Part shown: positions 17,988-27,125 of the stretch, piece by piece | Numbering within the stretch: the stretch's first letter is position 1 | How the letters are laid out: each line of letters starts with the position of its first letter | Assembly (NCBI GenBank): GCA_947498775.1 | Contig: CANMLL010000015.1 | Location: 1 to 64,000, forward strand | Origin: an uncultured Aquimarina sp. | GTDB lineage: Bacteria > Bacteroidota > Bacteroidia > Flavobacteriales > Flavobacteriaceae | Reading direction: 5' to 3' | DNA length: 64,000 bases | The notes under the pieces: generated by a model | What the model was told of the DNA's origin: nothing | Databases searched by the model: none | What the model saw: only the letters and a program-made list of their open reading frames with translations | Made by a program: the position numbers and the translations under genes

Positions 17988-18881
17988 TTATTCTGCTTTC
18001 GCTTTCTGCTTAAATTTTCTAATTCCCCATGCTACTTTATAGGTTCTGTAGAGCAAATCATAAAGTACCATTTCGTGTAACCGGTTTTTGGATCTGAATA
18101 ATCGATTCATCAGCATATGGATATAGCTACCAATTAATCTATCAATCTCATCGCCATTTGCTCTAGAAAGAATACTTTTAACAGCGGTTAAACTGTCTTC
18201 ACTTTTTTGATCCAATACATCAAGGATGGGCCCATAATCGGGATTGTCTTTTCTTTCAAAAACTAAAAACTCGTTGATCTTATCTTTCTCGTCTCTAAAT
18301 TTTTTATCCAATTGTTTTTTCAGGAATTTATTCATTCCAAACTCGGCTCCAAATCCGATTTTAAGACCTTCTAGCAGCTTTAATTTTCGATCTTCATCAT
18401 AACCAAAATCACTAAGCATGGTATCGATCGCCCTGATCCCAAACAACCAACGTAGTTCTTCACCCTCGTCACCCTCTACCATATCCAGAAAATCAATGAT
18501 CATTCTACTATCATAAAAAAACAAATCTTCAGATTGCTCCATGGTTCTTACACCATATCTTTCGATTTCCCTTTGGTAAGTATCTATTTGCACTTTCCAT
18601 ACCAGGTCTTCTTCGATATATTCTTTAATTGGTTCATGCAGTGTATTGATAATTTCGGCTACATTGGCAGGGTTCGTATAATGAAACCGAACACGAATAT
18701 GAGGTTTTGGATCATTATATCGTATAAAAAACCATTTATCGATACTTTTGTTACTTAACAACGCATCGGTTACCGGTTTAATGATATTGGCAAGCACCAA
18801 ATCAGAGGTTTTTGGCCCCGTATATATTTTATAATACAACCACTCTCCACCAATAATAAAAGATCTCTGAATATTACTCAT
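17988..18881 (-). CDS. lanthipeptide dehydratase, elimination domain (SpaB_C / thiopeptide-type)
   Basis: 297 residues, matching the separate elimination domain of LanB. The motifs WLYYKIYTGPKTSDLVL (14-30) and WFFIRYNDPKPHIRVRF (50-66) are typical of the SpaB_C or thiopeptide-type bacteriocin biosynthesis family. In class I lanthipeptides this domain removes glutamate from glutamylated Ser and Thr to give dehydroalanine and dehydrobutyrine. The start overlaps the end of the glutamylation-domain gene by 8 bp, indicating translational coupling. Full LanB proteins carry both domains in one chain; here they are two proteins, as reported for some Bacteroidota clusters (pinensin type, from memory). 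Confidence 0.9.
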   Translation of the reverse strand: MSNIQRSFIIGGEWLYYKIYTGPKTSDLVLANIIKPVTDALLSNKSIDKWFFIRYNDPKPHIRVRFHYTNPANVAEIINTLHEPIKEYIEEDLVWKVQIDTYQREIERYGVRTMEQSEDLFFYDSRMIIDFLDMVEGDEGEELRWLFGIRAIDTMLSDFGYDEDRKLKLLEGLKIGFGAEFGMNKFLKKQLDKKFRDEKDKINEFLVFERKDNPDYGPILDVLDQKSEDSLTAVKSILSRANGDEIDRLIGSYIHMLMNRLFRSKNRLHEMVLYDLLYRTYKVAWGIRKFKQKAKAE

Positions 18882-21117
18882 TATGCGCTTTTGTATTATT
18901 TAGTTTCCTTTCGTTATAAAATGAAAGAATAATTTGATTGGTATATGCCTCTTCTCCTTCTTTTACAATATTTTCTTGTGTATGTAAAAACTCTTTAAGC
19001 CGAAATGAACTTCTCTTTTTTACCGTTTCTAACAACATTTTTACAGAAGCCGTATTGTTTGTATTGATCAAGAGTTCATTATCTCCGTCTATAAGCAGTA
19101 CAAACTGTGGTAACTTTTTTGAAGCAACAAACGTGGCCAACGCATCTATAAATTTGTTTTGATCTTTATTTGTATCCAACAAGGGTTTGATTTCACTGCC
19201 TATAATATTCCAGGTAGCGGTAGCCAATATAACTCCCTTGTATTCGACCCTGGGTAAAAAATCATATTCATCGGCAAGGGGCCCCCAATTAAATCCGATT
19301 CCTGATCGAAGGTTTTGTGTTTGCATATTGGCCAAAAATTGATAAATGGGCAATGCATTTCCAGAGTAATTATGCGCATTGGTTAGATGTGGCAGCACTT
19401 CTTTATCATATTTCTTTGATCGCAATCTAATCGCACCATATACCGATGTAGAAACCATTAAATCATCCAGGGGCAACTGGTTTTTGGTATCCAAAATAGA
19501 CTTGGCCAAATACGGGATCTCATATTTTCTGAAAGCCGGGCGCATCAGGATATTACCCACCCTGGATTCGGGCAAGTGTACAATCTCGGCCAGGATCTTA
19601 TCTGGATTTTCTTGTTGTTCTATATCTACTATTGCCTGGGTGTATTTGTATAATTCTTCATCTCCATGACAAAAACGTCCCAATAAATTAGCTGCACTGG
19701 ATCCCCCGGCACTAGACATGATGATCTTTTCTTCACCATCAATTTTTATGATCTCTACCATAGTCGAAATGGTATCGGGTAAATCGTCCCAATTCTCGTC
19801 AAAATCTTCGAAATCCCTATCGGTAAGTGTAATACAATGTTGGTTTTGTTCAATAGCTTTTACCAATTTTTTCTGAAGAATGGTATTAACAGGAGACCAT
19901 CGTATTTCTTTTGCTTCCTTGCCATTATCTTTTTGCGGTAACATAATGTCATCCACAATATTGCTTACATCTCCCAAGCCTTGATTTTGCAAAAACCCTA
20001 CTCCCAGTTCGACATCCAAGGCTTTAGACAACGAGACTTCTCTATCTTCGTATCGTTCATAAAAGGCCGATTTAAACGAAGAGATCAGGGTTTCTTTTGG
20101 CGGTAAGGTAATTTTGTTGAGTAGTGTAATTGCTTTTTGCACCTTATATAGCCATTTTTTTTCTAAGGTATTTGCCTTCGGCGAAAGGGACATATCGGTC
20201 TGAAACATATATTTCAGTTCAAAACCGACATCTAATTTCTTAAGAGATTCGCTTAGCTCGATGTAGTGTTCGGTTTGGTTTCCTACTGAAGCATCTAATC
20301 TCTCTAGAGTACTTTGTGTTTTTTCTAATGTTGAAATGAGCTGTTCTGTACCTTTTAATTTTTTTAACACCGGCAGTATCTGATCCAAAAATTCGGGCCC
20401 CGAAACTGAAGGTTCCAGTTCACTAATTAGTAACTGACTTTCGACCAGCTGATGTATAAAATCCCTGGCTTCCTCGATAGTGATTTCATCGTCAACCAAA
20501 ATTTCGGCTAGATCATTAAGCAAAGCACCAGGTTTGGCTTTTTCGATCACTTTTTGTAAATAATCAGAATGTTCTACCCCAACGATATGGTGAATTCTTC
20601 GACTATTTATGTAGGTATACTCAACATATCGCAGCTGATGCCCGGTTTTATAGATGCTGGTATTCGGAAAAAAAAGCAACTGATCCCGGATGGTTTCGTT
20701 TTTAACAATATCCTGCGATAATGCCACAAGATAATTCATATCCAATCTTGTATGCCTTTTATTTTTTGATTTATCCTGAAGTTCGATATGGGTTTCATCA
20801 GAAAACTCGCCTACAGATGTCCCGGCAAAAAGCCCAAATGGAGTACATCGTGAAGACATACGACTGATGTATTTGAGTACAGAATACATCATCCGGTCTG
20901 ACTTATCCTGATCCTTGATCTCTCCTCGTAACCATTTTTCAAACTCTGAATATAAGGCCGGAGAAGCCAAAAAGATCGCTTCTTTAATAATCTTATCAGC
21001 GCAAACTTTTTTTAATTCTTCTTCCTCTAAAATAGTATTCTGGGTAAGTTTTTTATAGAACGAAAATGAAAACAATGGGGACCGCAAAACATATTTAGAA
21101 AAATTCTTATAAGCCAT
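18874..21117 (-). CDS. lanthipeptide dehydratase, glutamylation domain (LanB N-terminal part)
   Basis: 747 residues, matching the Lant_dehydr_N family. The hallmark RCTPFGLFAGTSVG is at 90-103, and the N-terminus has YVLRSPLFSF. Near the C-terminus are FLPRVEYKGVIL and the PQFVLLIDGDNELLI segment. The enzyme uses glutamyl-tRNA to activate Ser and Thr of the precursor. The elimination domain is the separate downstream gene (8-bp overlap), and LanC lies 31 bp upstream. The order LanC, LanB-N, LanB-C on one strand with these short gaps indicates an operon. Confidence 0.93.
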   Translation of the reverse strand: MAYKNFSKYVLRSPLFSFSFYKKLTQNTILEEEELKKVCADKIIKEAIFLASPALYSEFEKWLRGEIKDQDKSDRMMYSVLKYISRMSSRCTPFGLFAGTSVGEFSDETHIELQDKSKNKRHTRLDMNYLVALSQDIVKNETIRDQLLFFPNTSIYKTGHQLRYVEYTYINSRRIHHIVGVEHSDYLQKVIEKAKPGALLNDLAEILVDDEITIEEARDFIHQLVESQLLISELEPSVSGPEFLDQILPVLKKLKGTEQLISTLEKTQSTLERLDASVGNQTEHYIELSESLKKLDVGFELKYMFQTDMSLSPKANTLEKKWLYKVQKAITLLNKITLPPKETLISSFKSAFYERYEDREVSLSKALDVELGVGFLQNQGLGDVSNIVDDIMLPQKDNGKEAKEIRWSPVNTILQKKLVKAIEQNQHCITLTDRDFEDFDENWDDLPDTISTMVEIIKIDGEEKIIMSSAGGSSAANLLGRFCHGDEELYKYTQAIVDIEQQENPDKILAEIVHLPESRVGNILMRPAFRKYEIPYLAKSILDTKNQLPLDDLMVSTSVYGAIRLRSKKYDKEVLPHLTNAHNYSGNALPIYQFLANMQTQNLRSGIGFNWGPLADEYDFLPRVEYKGVILATATWNIIGSEIKPLLDTNKDQNKFIDALATFVASKKLPQFVLLIDGDNELLINTNNTASVKMLLETVKKRSSFRLKEFLHTQENIVKEGEEAYTNQIILSFYNERKLNNTKAHNE

Positions 21118-21148
21118 AATTATACTGTTCTAATTTGTGCGACTTGGA

Positions 21149-22360
21149 TTAGCTAATCATTAAACATTCGTCCCATTTTGTATCAAAAGTAGCCAAAAAA
21201 GAAATCATAGCCAGTCCGATTCCTGCGATGCCTTCTAGTAAATTGGTTTCTTCTTTCCACTCTTCTTTATCACCTCTCCATTGCAAATATCCTGCGTTGC
21301 TTTTATGCGTATCCATTTTTAATACCTGCTCCATCCAAAAATCGGCAGTTTCTTTAAAGATTGGATCTTCGGTTTCTTTATACATCCGGTTAAAAATACT
21401 GGCAATACCACAAGATCCATGACAAAGACCTGCGTCTTTGACACCTGCTTCTGTGATATCTTTTCTTTGCGCAGCATGCTTTACAATTTGTAATGCTTCT
21501 TCTTTGTATTCAGAATTATCTAAGGCTTTTCCGGCCCTCCACAAAGAAATACCAACTCCCAAATCGCCATAGCACCAAGCCAGTCTGGCTTGCGAATTTT
21601 TTTCCATCCCCTCATGTATCCAACTTGGAAATAAAGACGTCCTTGTTAGGTCTTCATTTTTATGACTAAGCATATAGCTTATGGTAGCCGTTAGTAAGTC
21701 ATGTACCTCTTCTCTAAAATACTCATGCACATATACGCGGCTTAAGAAATTAACAATACTGGATAAACCGTGTGATAAACTTAGGTTAACACCAATAAGA
21801 TCCTCTTCTTTGATCAGGGTAGTTTTCCAGAATTTCCCATTTTTATCATCCTCTGATGTGTTCTTAAGTGCAGTAATTAAATACAAAAGATGTTCTTTGT
21901 ACTTGTTTTTTAATTCGGCAGATCGTGTATTTTCATATCGTTTCAAGAAATAATATCCATATCCTATGGCTCCATGCAAGAAATCATAGAGTCCTTCATT
22001 CATGTTTTCTTTCATTACATTAAATAGATACTCGTCAAGATCTACTAAGAGCTCATCATTATCGATATCTATAAACTCCTCTTCATTAAGCAATTCTAAT
22101 ACCCATCCTGCACCTGCTATTCCTGTACAAAAAGTAGGAAACGCATATCCTTCATTAATTCCTTGTATGGTTTTTGTTATCATATCAACCCCTACATCTG
22201 CTGGTTCTTCTTCATCAGTTAATCTGGAATAATAGAATTGAAACAGCGAGAGCCCTGATATGCCAGACAACACCCCGTGATGCATGTCTTCCAGATCGGC
22301 ATGTTTTAAAACATGATATATTTCTTTTACTTTTTTTTCTAAAAGAACTTTATTATTCAT
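21149..22360 (-). CDS. lanthionine synthetase C-like cyclase (LanC), intact copy
   Basis: 403 residues. The LanC (alpha/alpha)6 barrel motifs are present: GVLSGISGLSLFQFYY near 29, FCTGIAGAGWVLELL, DFLHGAIGYGYYFLKRY, LSLSHGLSSIVNFLSR, LAWCYGDLG and GLCHGSCG. The zinc ligands Cys263, Cys313 and His314 are all kept, so cyclase activity is expected. It adds cysteine thiols to dehydrated residues to form lanthionine rings. It is followed after 31 bp by the LanB glutamylation gene. A second, frameshifted LanC lies upstream and shares long stretches with it, so the pair arose by duplication. Confidence 0.93.
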   Translation of the reverse strand: MNNKVLLEKKVKEIYHVLKHADLEDMHHGVLSGISGLSLFQFYYSRLTDEEEPADVGVDMITKTIQGINEGYAFPTFCTGIAGAGWVLELLNEEEFIDIDNDELLVDLDEYLFNVMKENMNEGLYDFLHGAIGYGYYFLKRYENTRSAELKNKYKEHLLYLITALKNTSEDDKNGKFWKTTLIKEEDLIGVNLSLSHGLSSIVNFLSRVYVHEYFREEVHDLLTATISYMLSHKNEDLTRTSLFPSWIHEGMEKNSQARLAWCYGDLGVGISLWRAGKALDNSEYKEEALQIVKHAAQRKDITEAGVKDAGLCHGSCGIASIFNRMYKETEDPIFKETADFWMEQVLKMDTHKSNAGYLQWRGDKEEWKEETNLLEGIAGIGLAMISFLATFDTKWDECLMIS

Positions 22361-22570
22361 TTATCAAGGACAATTTAGTTGAAGTTATGTATCTAATAGA
22401 GCGAATTCTATTTAAAAGCCAATATATGACAGAATACTACAAATGAAAAACAAATTATCATGATTTTACACAAAATATGGACATAAAAAGTGCTGCGCTT
22501 ATTAACCCAATACATACTGAAGTGATTTAAACTTTTTTCAATTCTCGTAGTTGATAACGCCGTTTTAATA

Positions 22571-23799
22571 TTAACCAATCAATAAACACTGGTCCCATTT
22601 GGTATCAAATGGAGCCAGGTATGATATTATCGAGAGCCCGATACCAGCAACCCCTTCAAGAAGATTGGTCTCTTTTATCCACCCTGGGTTATCCCCCCCT
22701 CGCCATTGCATGTACCCGGCATACCCTTCTGTATGCACTGCCATGTTTAGTGCCTGGCTCATCCAAAAATCTGCTGTTTCTTTATACATAAGCTCGCCGG
22801 TTTCTTTGTACATGTATTTATAGATATGCATGATCCCATACGCCCCATGGCACAGGCCCGCATCTTTCACTCCGGCTTTGACATGATCGGTTCTTTTTGC
22901 GGCATGTTTTAATGTTTGTATTGCTTCTTTTTTATACGTTGTATTATCCAATAGTTTTCCGGCTCTCCAAAGTGTGATCGCAATACCCAGATCTCCATAG
23001 CACCATGCTAGTCTAGAGCTATCACTTTTTTTGTTATCGCTGGTAACCCAACTTGGAAATAATGAAGAAGAACTAAGATCTTTGTTTTTAAAACTTAATA
23101 CATACTTTACCGATTGATCTAATAACTCCTCTACCTCATTTCTAAACACTACATACGCTGCTAATCGTGATAAAAAGTTTACAATACTGGTATTACCATG
23201 TGCAAGACTTAGATTATATCCTTTAACCCCTTCACCTCGTATAAGATAGGATTCCCATTTGGCAGTATTCTGATCGATTTGTGCTCTCTCTTTAAGCAAG
23301 CTTATGATTCTAAAAAGAATTTCTTTATAACGTTCTTTTAACGCATTTGATTTTGTATTTGTATACCGTTTCAAGAAATAATATCCGATGCCCAATATCC
23401 CATGTAAAAAATCATAAAAATTTTGATCTCCCTGCATTTCTTCTATGGATTGTATCAAAAATTATCAAGCTCACCTAATAATTCGTCACAATTGAGCTCT
23501 ACAAAATCTTCTTCTTGTAATAGTTCTATCACCCACGCTGCTCCTGCAATTCCTGAACAAAATGTATGAAAGTCATACCCATTATTAATCTCTTGGATAA
23601 TGGATGATAAAACTTCTACTCCGGCATCGGCATGTGATTCTTCTTGTAAAAGCTTTGCATAATAAAATTGAAACAATGCAATCCCCGCACGGCCAGATAA
23701 TACTCCGATCTCATCCGTATTGAGATAGGTTTCTTTTAGTATTGTACTGATTTCTTCTAACTTTTTTAGTAAAAGTTGTTCTTTATCCATTGAAGTCAT
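22571..23799 (-). pseudogene. second LanC copy, split by a one-base frameshift
   Basis: Two abutting frames make one LanC. Residues 1-114 (start at 23799) end LGELDNF and stop at once; the second frame continues IQSIEEMQGDQ, DFLHGILGIGYYFLKRY, LAWCYGDLG and GLCHGAYG to the usual LanC end. The break lies in an A tract of five at 23457-23461 (T tract on the coding strand). Six would restore DNFLIQSIEE, which lines up with DEYLFNVMKE of the intact copy. The zinc motifs are intact in the second part. Causes could be a real mutation, homopolymer phase variation or a sequencing error. A TTG at the junction could let the 295-residue part be made alone. Confidence 0.85.
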
Positions 23800-23810
23800 T
23801 TAAACTTTTT

Positions 23811-23955
23811 TGAATATCCGTAATATATCATCAAATACCACAATCGTCAACCTGAACTCGTTTCAGGTTCTCATTATAACTGATTGTTTATGAACAAAAT
23901 GAGATTCCGAAATAAAGCTGCCTACCTGAGGTAATGCAGGCAGGTTCGGAATGAC
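23811..23955. repeat. intergenic hairpin repeat (REP-like), copy 1
   Basis: It contains an 8-bp stem with a 5-nt loop (AACCTGAA and TTCAGGTT around 23850-23870) and a second stem ATTCCGAA at 23904-23911 with TTCGGAAT at 23945-23952. About 54 bp of the first half (roughly 23842-23895) are identical, in inverted orientation, to 32295-32384. It occupies the leader-side gap between the second LanC and the precursor genes, so it may fold in the transcript. Confidence 0.7.
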
Positions 23956-24047
23956 ACTAAAGTATTACATATTACCGATATTCATTAAACTTATAATTTT
24001 TGGGCTGTAAAAATGCATTCATTATGATTTTCCTTCTAAAAGAGAAT

Positions 24048-24072
24048 AAAGCTGCCCAAATCAGGCAGCTTT
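24048..24072 (-). terminator. hairpin after precursor genes
   Basis: A 9-bp stem (24048-24056 with 24064-24072, loop of 7), flanked by short A and T runs on both sides. It lies between the precursor genes and the LanC genes and could partly terminate transcription, giving more precursor than enzyme mRNA. That regulatory reading is inference. Confidence 0.65.
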
Positions 24073-24266
24073 TAACTAGTAACAGCATTAAAAAACAGAT
24101 TTTTCCTCATTACTAAAGTGCTGCAATAAAATTGCAGGGCTTTGAACCCAAATCTGAGATCAATAAAGCTGTGTAAAACCTACCTTAAAACTAAAACCCT
24201 AATACATAGTATGTGTAGTTTGAAAAAAGGAAAATAAATGGTTCTAATTTTGTTAAGGTTTACGTT

Positions 24267-24412
24267 TTAAAAACAGTGTACCCCAGGAGGTGGACAAGAA
24301 TTTAGTGCTCCCTGGGTTGGGCAGCATCCAGAATGTCCTCCTTTTACTTTATTCAATTTAAAATTAGTAATTACGTCTTTTTTTAGTGCTAATTTTTTAG
24401 TGATTTTTTCAT
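24267..24412 (-). pseudogene. lanthipeptide precursor with frameshifted leader
   Basis: The ATG at 24412 (or 24415) reads MKKSLKN and stops. One extra A in the run at 24393-24398 (six present, seven needed) gives a full precursor: leader MKKSLKKLALKKDVITNF, then KLNKVKGG, and a core of 22 residues starting HSGCCPTQG and ending CPPPGVHCF. The leader lines up without gaps to the next precursor (24545-24718), and the core ends almost the same (CPPPGVQCY). Four cysteines and two Ser plus one Thr could give thioether rings. As written it cannot be translated from an ATG. Confidence 0.75.
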
Positions 24413-24544
24413 CATATTTGATATATAAACTTAAGTTGCCAGTTACGTTTTAATCACCATCTGGTAAATCCCCTCCCAAAGAAGAAACAGTTTTGTACTA
24501 AAAAGAATGAACCAGCAACTTAAGTTTGTTACTTGTTTGATTTA

Positions 24545-24718
24545 TTAATAACACTGTACTCCTGGAGGTGGGCATGTATTTAATGGTCCGTTTGTAATGC
24601 AAAAACGTGTTGCTCCTGGACCGCCACCAGGTAGTGGGCATCCTCCTTTTACTTTTTCCTGCTCTAGTTTGGTGATCACTTCTTTTTTAAGCTGTAAACT
24701 TTTCAATGATTTTTTCAT
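24545..24718 (-). CDS. class I lanthipeptide-type precursor, CPPPG family
   Basis: 57 residues. The leader MKKSLKSLQLKKEVITKLEQ followed by EKVKGG ends at the double glycine (25-26). The core of 31 residues starts CPLPGGGPGATRFC and ends CPPPGVQCY; it has four Cys, three Thr and much Pro and Gly. No Ser is present in the core, so dehydration would be at Thr only, giving methyllanthionine. It lies on the same strand as the LanB/LanC genes and pairs with a frameshifted sister gene 132 bp downstream. It is too short for most gene callers. Whether it is processed by this LanB/LanC set is inferred from linkage. Confidence 0.8.
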   Translation of the reverse strand: MKKSLKSLQLKKEVITKLEQEKVKGGCPLPGGGPGATRFCITNGPLNTCPPPGVQCY

Positions 24719-24872
24719 GTGTAAATATTTTAAAAACTACCTACTCTGTTAAAAGGTTTTCGGTTTCCCCTTGTATTAATCAAAGGTGCCTTTGATTTTA
24801 CCTTAAAATTAGGAGGTAATCGTTGCCCAGAAAAACAAAATATCCTCAGATTAGACAAAATAGGGATATAAA

Positions 24873-24897
24873 AAACCCTGCAGATTTTGCAGGGTTT
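24873..24897 (-). terminator. hairpin after first precursor gene
   Basis: A 10-bp perfect stem (24873-24882 with 24888-24897, loop of 5) preceded by an A run on the plus strand, which is a T run after the stem on the minus strand. It lies 22 bp past the stop of the precursor at 24920-25093 and separates it from the next precursor. Confidence 0.75.
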
Positions 24898-24919
24898 ATC
24901 CAATTGTTTCTCAAATTCA

Positions 24920-25093
24920 CTAATATATATCTACACATGCTCCCCCACGTGCATGAGCAGTCGCACGGCAATATCCAATTTCTTCCGTTAGGGGAACACT
25001 ACTTCCTCCATTAACGGCATTCATGGTACTAAGGCTAATTTTTGCAATAGTTAATTTTTTAAGATTGATTTTGTTTGATTTGTGTGTTTTCAT
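24920..25093 (-). CDS. class I lanthipeptide precursor, Bacteroidota type
   Basis: 57 residues from the ATG at 25093; a longer frame from 25150 exists, but this start gives the usual MKT...KINLKKLTIAKISL leader. The leader ends MNAVNGG. The core of 27 residues starts SSVPLTEEIGYC and ends GGACVDIY; it has two Ser, two Thr and two Cys, enough for two thioether rings. The LKKLTIAKI motif is the usual LanB-binding region of this precursor class. It is the first gene after the TPR-AraC regulator and is followed by its own terminator hairpin. Its leader and core differ from those of the two CPPPG precursors downstream. Confidence 0.88.
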   Translation of the reverse strand: MKTHKSNKINLKKLTIAKISLSTMNAVNGGSSVPLTEEIGYCRATAHARGGACVDIY

Positions 25094-25238
25094 ATGTGTA
25101 TATTTAATTAATAATTCCCATAATTGATAGTTACGCTGATTATGCTCCACTATATTTATTGTTTATTATTTCTGAATATACTTTTTTAAGATTACACATT
25201 ACAATACGTTTACCCTAATTTGTTTAAAATAGGGTTGT

Positions 25239-26852
25239 TCATATCGCATCTTCAAGGGCTTTTTCTTGCTTTTCGATATTCTTGATATAATAGGAAGGAT
25301 TTAAACCGGTTTTGGCCTTAAAATGTTTTGCAAACGAATAATCACTTTTGTATCCAATTTCATTCGCAATCGATTTTACAGAAAATGATCTGAATTTTTT
25401 GTCATTTTTGATGCGCTTCAATACATATTCGATCCGTAAATCGTTGATATAGTCATTAAAGCTTTTCTCACGATGTAGGTTAATGATCTTTGACAAATAG
25501 GTAGCATTGGTTTTTACCTTTTTAGCCACTGATCGAAGGTTACAATCTGATCGCAGATAAAATTCCTGAGATTCTAATTTCAAGAGCCTTTTTAATACTT
25601 CGCTTACGGTATGGTCATCGATCACAATTTCTTTGGCAGGCTCCTTTTTATCTAACGGTTTCTGTTCTTTGGTTTCCAGGTGATTTATCTTTTGTAATAA
25701 ATCATTGAACACTAGTTTATTTGATTTTTGTTTTTTAAGGTACATCCAAGACCCAAATGGTACTATCAATAATAGCAATACTGCCATGAGGTATGTATAC
25801 TTCTTGATGTGTTCGTTTTTTTGTTGTTTGCTTTGTAAATCGGCAATACCACCTTTTAATACTTGGGCTTCCTTTTCATATATTCTATTGATAATCTTGT
25901 CTTTTTGTTTTTGTAAATCCTCATTAAGCGTTACATATTTATTGTTCCAATGTAAGGCTTGTTCAAAATCTTCTTTTTTATCATAACAATTCGCTAATAA
26001 CAAATGAGATTGTAATACTGGGATCTTATACAGATCATTTCCTTGGGAAGCATTTATATTAGCAAGTAATCGCTCGATGGCCCTATCATACTTACCTTGT
26101 TGATAATAATTACTAGCCACAAAATAACTGGCATTAACCGTTGGATAAAATGGATTCCTAATTTTATAATCCTGTAATAGGCTTTCTGCTTTAAACAAAT
26201 AATCCAAAGAGGTTTTATGATCTTTCTTATAGTAGTAAACTACGCCTTTTTTGATATACAGGTCTACCAAGCCTTCTTTATGATCTAACTTTTTACTTAA
26301 AACTATCCCTTGATTTGCATAATGTATTACAGTATCGTATTGTTCTGTATCCAAATACGCTTCAACACCAATAGTGATAGCACTTATATGAGCTGAAGTA
26401 TTTTTTAAAGAAGTATTATCGATTGATTGTAACATTTTGTTTGATAATTCAATCGCCCTATCATATTGATTGGTTTTTTTATACACCAAAATAAGACCTG
26501 AATTGGCAATTAGTTCTCGTTCGAAATTCTTAAGTTTTTTTGCAATTTCAAGACTAGTATAATAAGCGTCAAGGGCTTCTTGATTTTGATCGTTCATCAA
26601 AAAGGCATTTCCTTTCATATTGGTTGCCATACAAACCAACATATCATCTTCTAATTCTTTTCCTAAAGCTTCTACCTTATCAAAATATTCTACACTTTCT
26701 TCATACTTTTCTTCAAAGTAAAATGTTTTACCTTCTTTATATAGTTCCTCGGCTACCCCGAGTTTACTGTTTTGTGCAATGGTATTCTGCCCAAAAAGAA
26801 ACACTATAAACAAACATAACCATCTCGCTAAAAACCTTGTAATACCCCCCAT
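25239..26852 (-). CDS. TPR-containing membrane AraC-family regulator of lanthipeptide cluster
   Basis: 537 residues with the same layout as the protein at 8589-10307: signal or anchor at residues 1-26 (LCLFIVFLFGQNTIAQ), TPR helices at about 35-330 (YEESVEYFDKVEALGKEL, YDRAIELSNKML), a coiled-coil stretch, a transmembrane helix near 358-378 (YLMAVLLLLIVPFGSWMYL) and an AraC DNA-binding domain at about 430-530 (NLRSVAKKVKTNATYLSKII, SDYSFAKHFKAKTGLNPSYY). It lies 145 bp upstream of the first precursor gene on the same strand, so control of the lanthipeptide genes is likely but not proven. The signal sensed by the TPR part is unknown. Confidence 0.87.
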   Translation of the reverse strand: MGGITRFLARWLCLFIVFLFGQNTIAQNSKLGVAEELYKEGKTFYFEEKYEESVEYFDKVEALGKELEDDMLVCMATNMKGNAFLMNDQNQEALDAYYTSLEIAKKLKNFERELIANSGLILVYKKTNQYDRAIELSNKMLQSIDNTSLKNTSAHISAITIGVEAYLDTEQYDTVIHYANQGIVLSKKLDHKEGLVDLYIKKGVVYYYKKDHKTSLDYLFKAESLLQDYKIRNPFYPTVNASYFVASNYYQQGKYDRAIERLLANINASQGNDLYKIPVLQSHLLLANCYDKKEDFEQALHWNNKYVTLNEDLQKQKDKIINRIYEKEAQVLKGGIADLQSKQQKNEHIKKYTYLMAVLLLLIVPFGSWMYLKKQKSNKLVFNDLLQKINHLETKEQKPLDKKEPAKEIVIDDHTVSEVLKRLLKLESQEFYLRSDCNLRSVAKKVKTNATYLSKIINLHREKSFNDYINDLRIEYVLKRIKNDKKFRSFSVKSIANEIGYKSDYSFAKHFKAKTGLNPSYYIKNIEKQEKALEDAI

Positions 26853-27125
26853 TGTATTGTATTTTGTGTACTATTTCAAATGTAAGGATTCATTTTTAAA
26901 TAAGAAGTGAGTTTTTGAGTTTGGGACCTTACCTTTCGACTACGTTCGGCCTTCGATATCGCACCCTAATCGCAGTCGATGGATGAAGCCACCAGAATAC
27001 TTCAATATAGATCAATGGTCTGTACTGTATTAGCATGGCATGTGTATGTCAATAATCTTTAGGCTAACTATTGAAACTTTTAATTACAGTAAAAAGACAA
27101 CCAAAGGATTAACAATACATACTCC

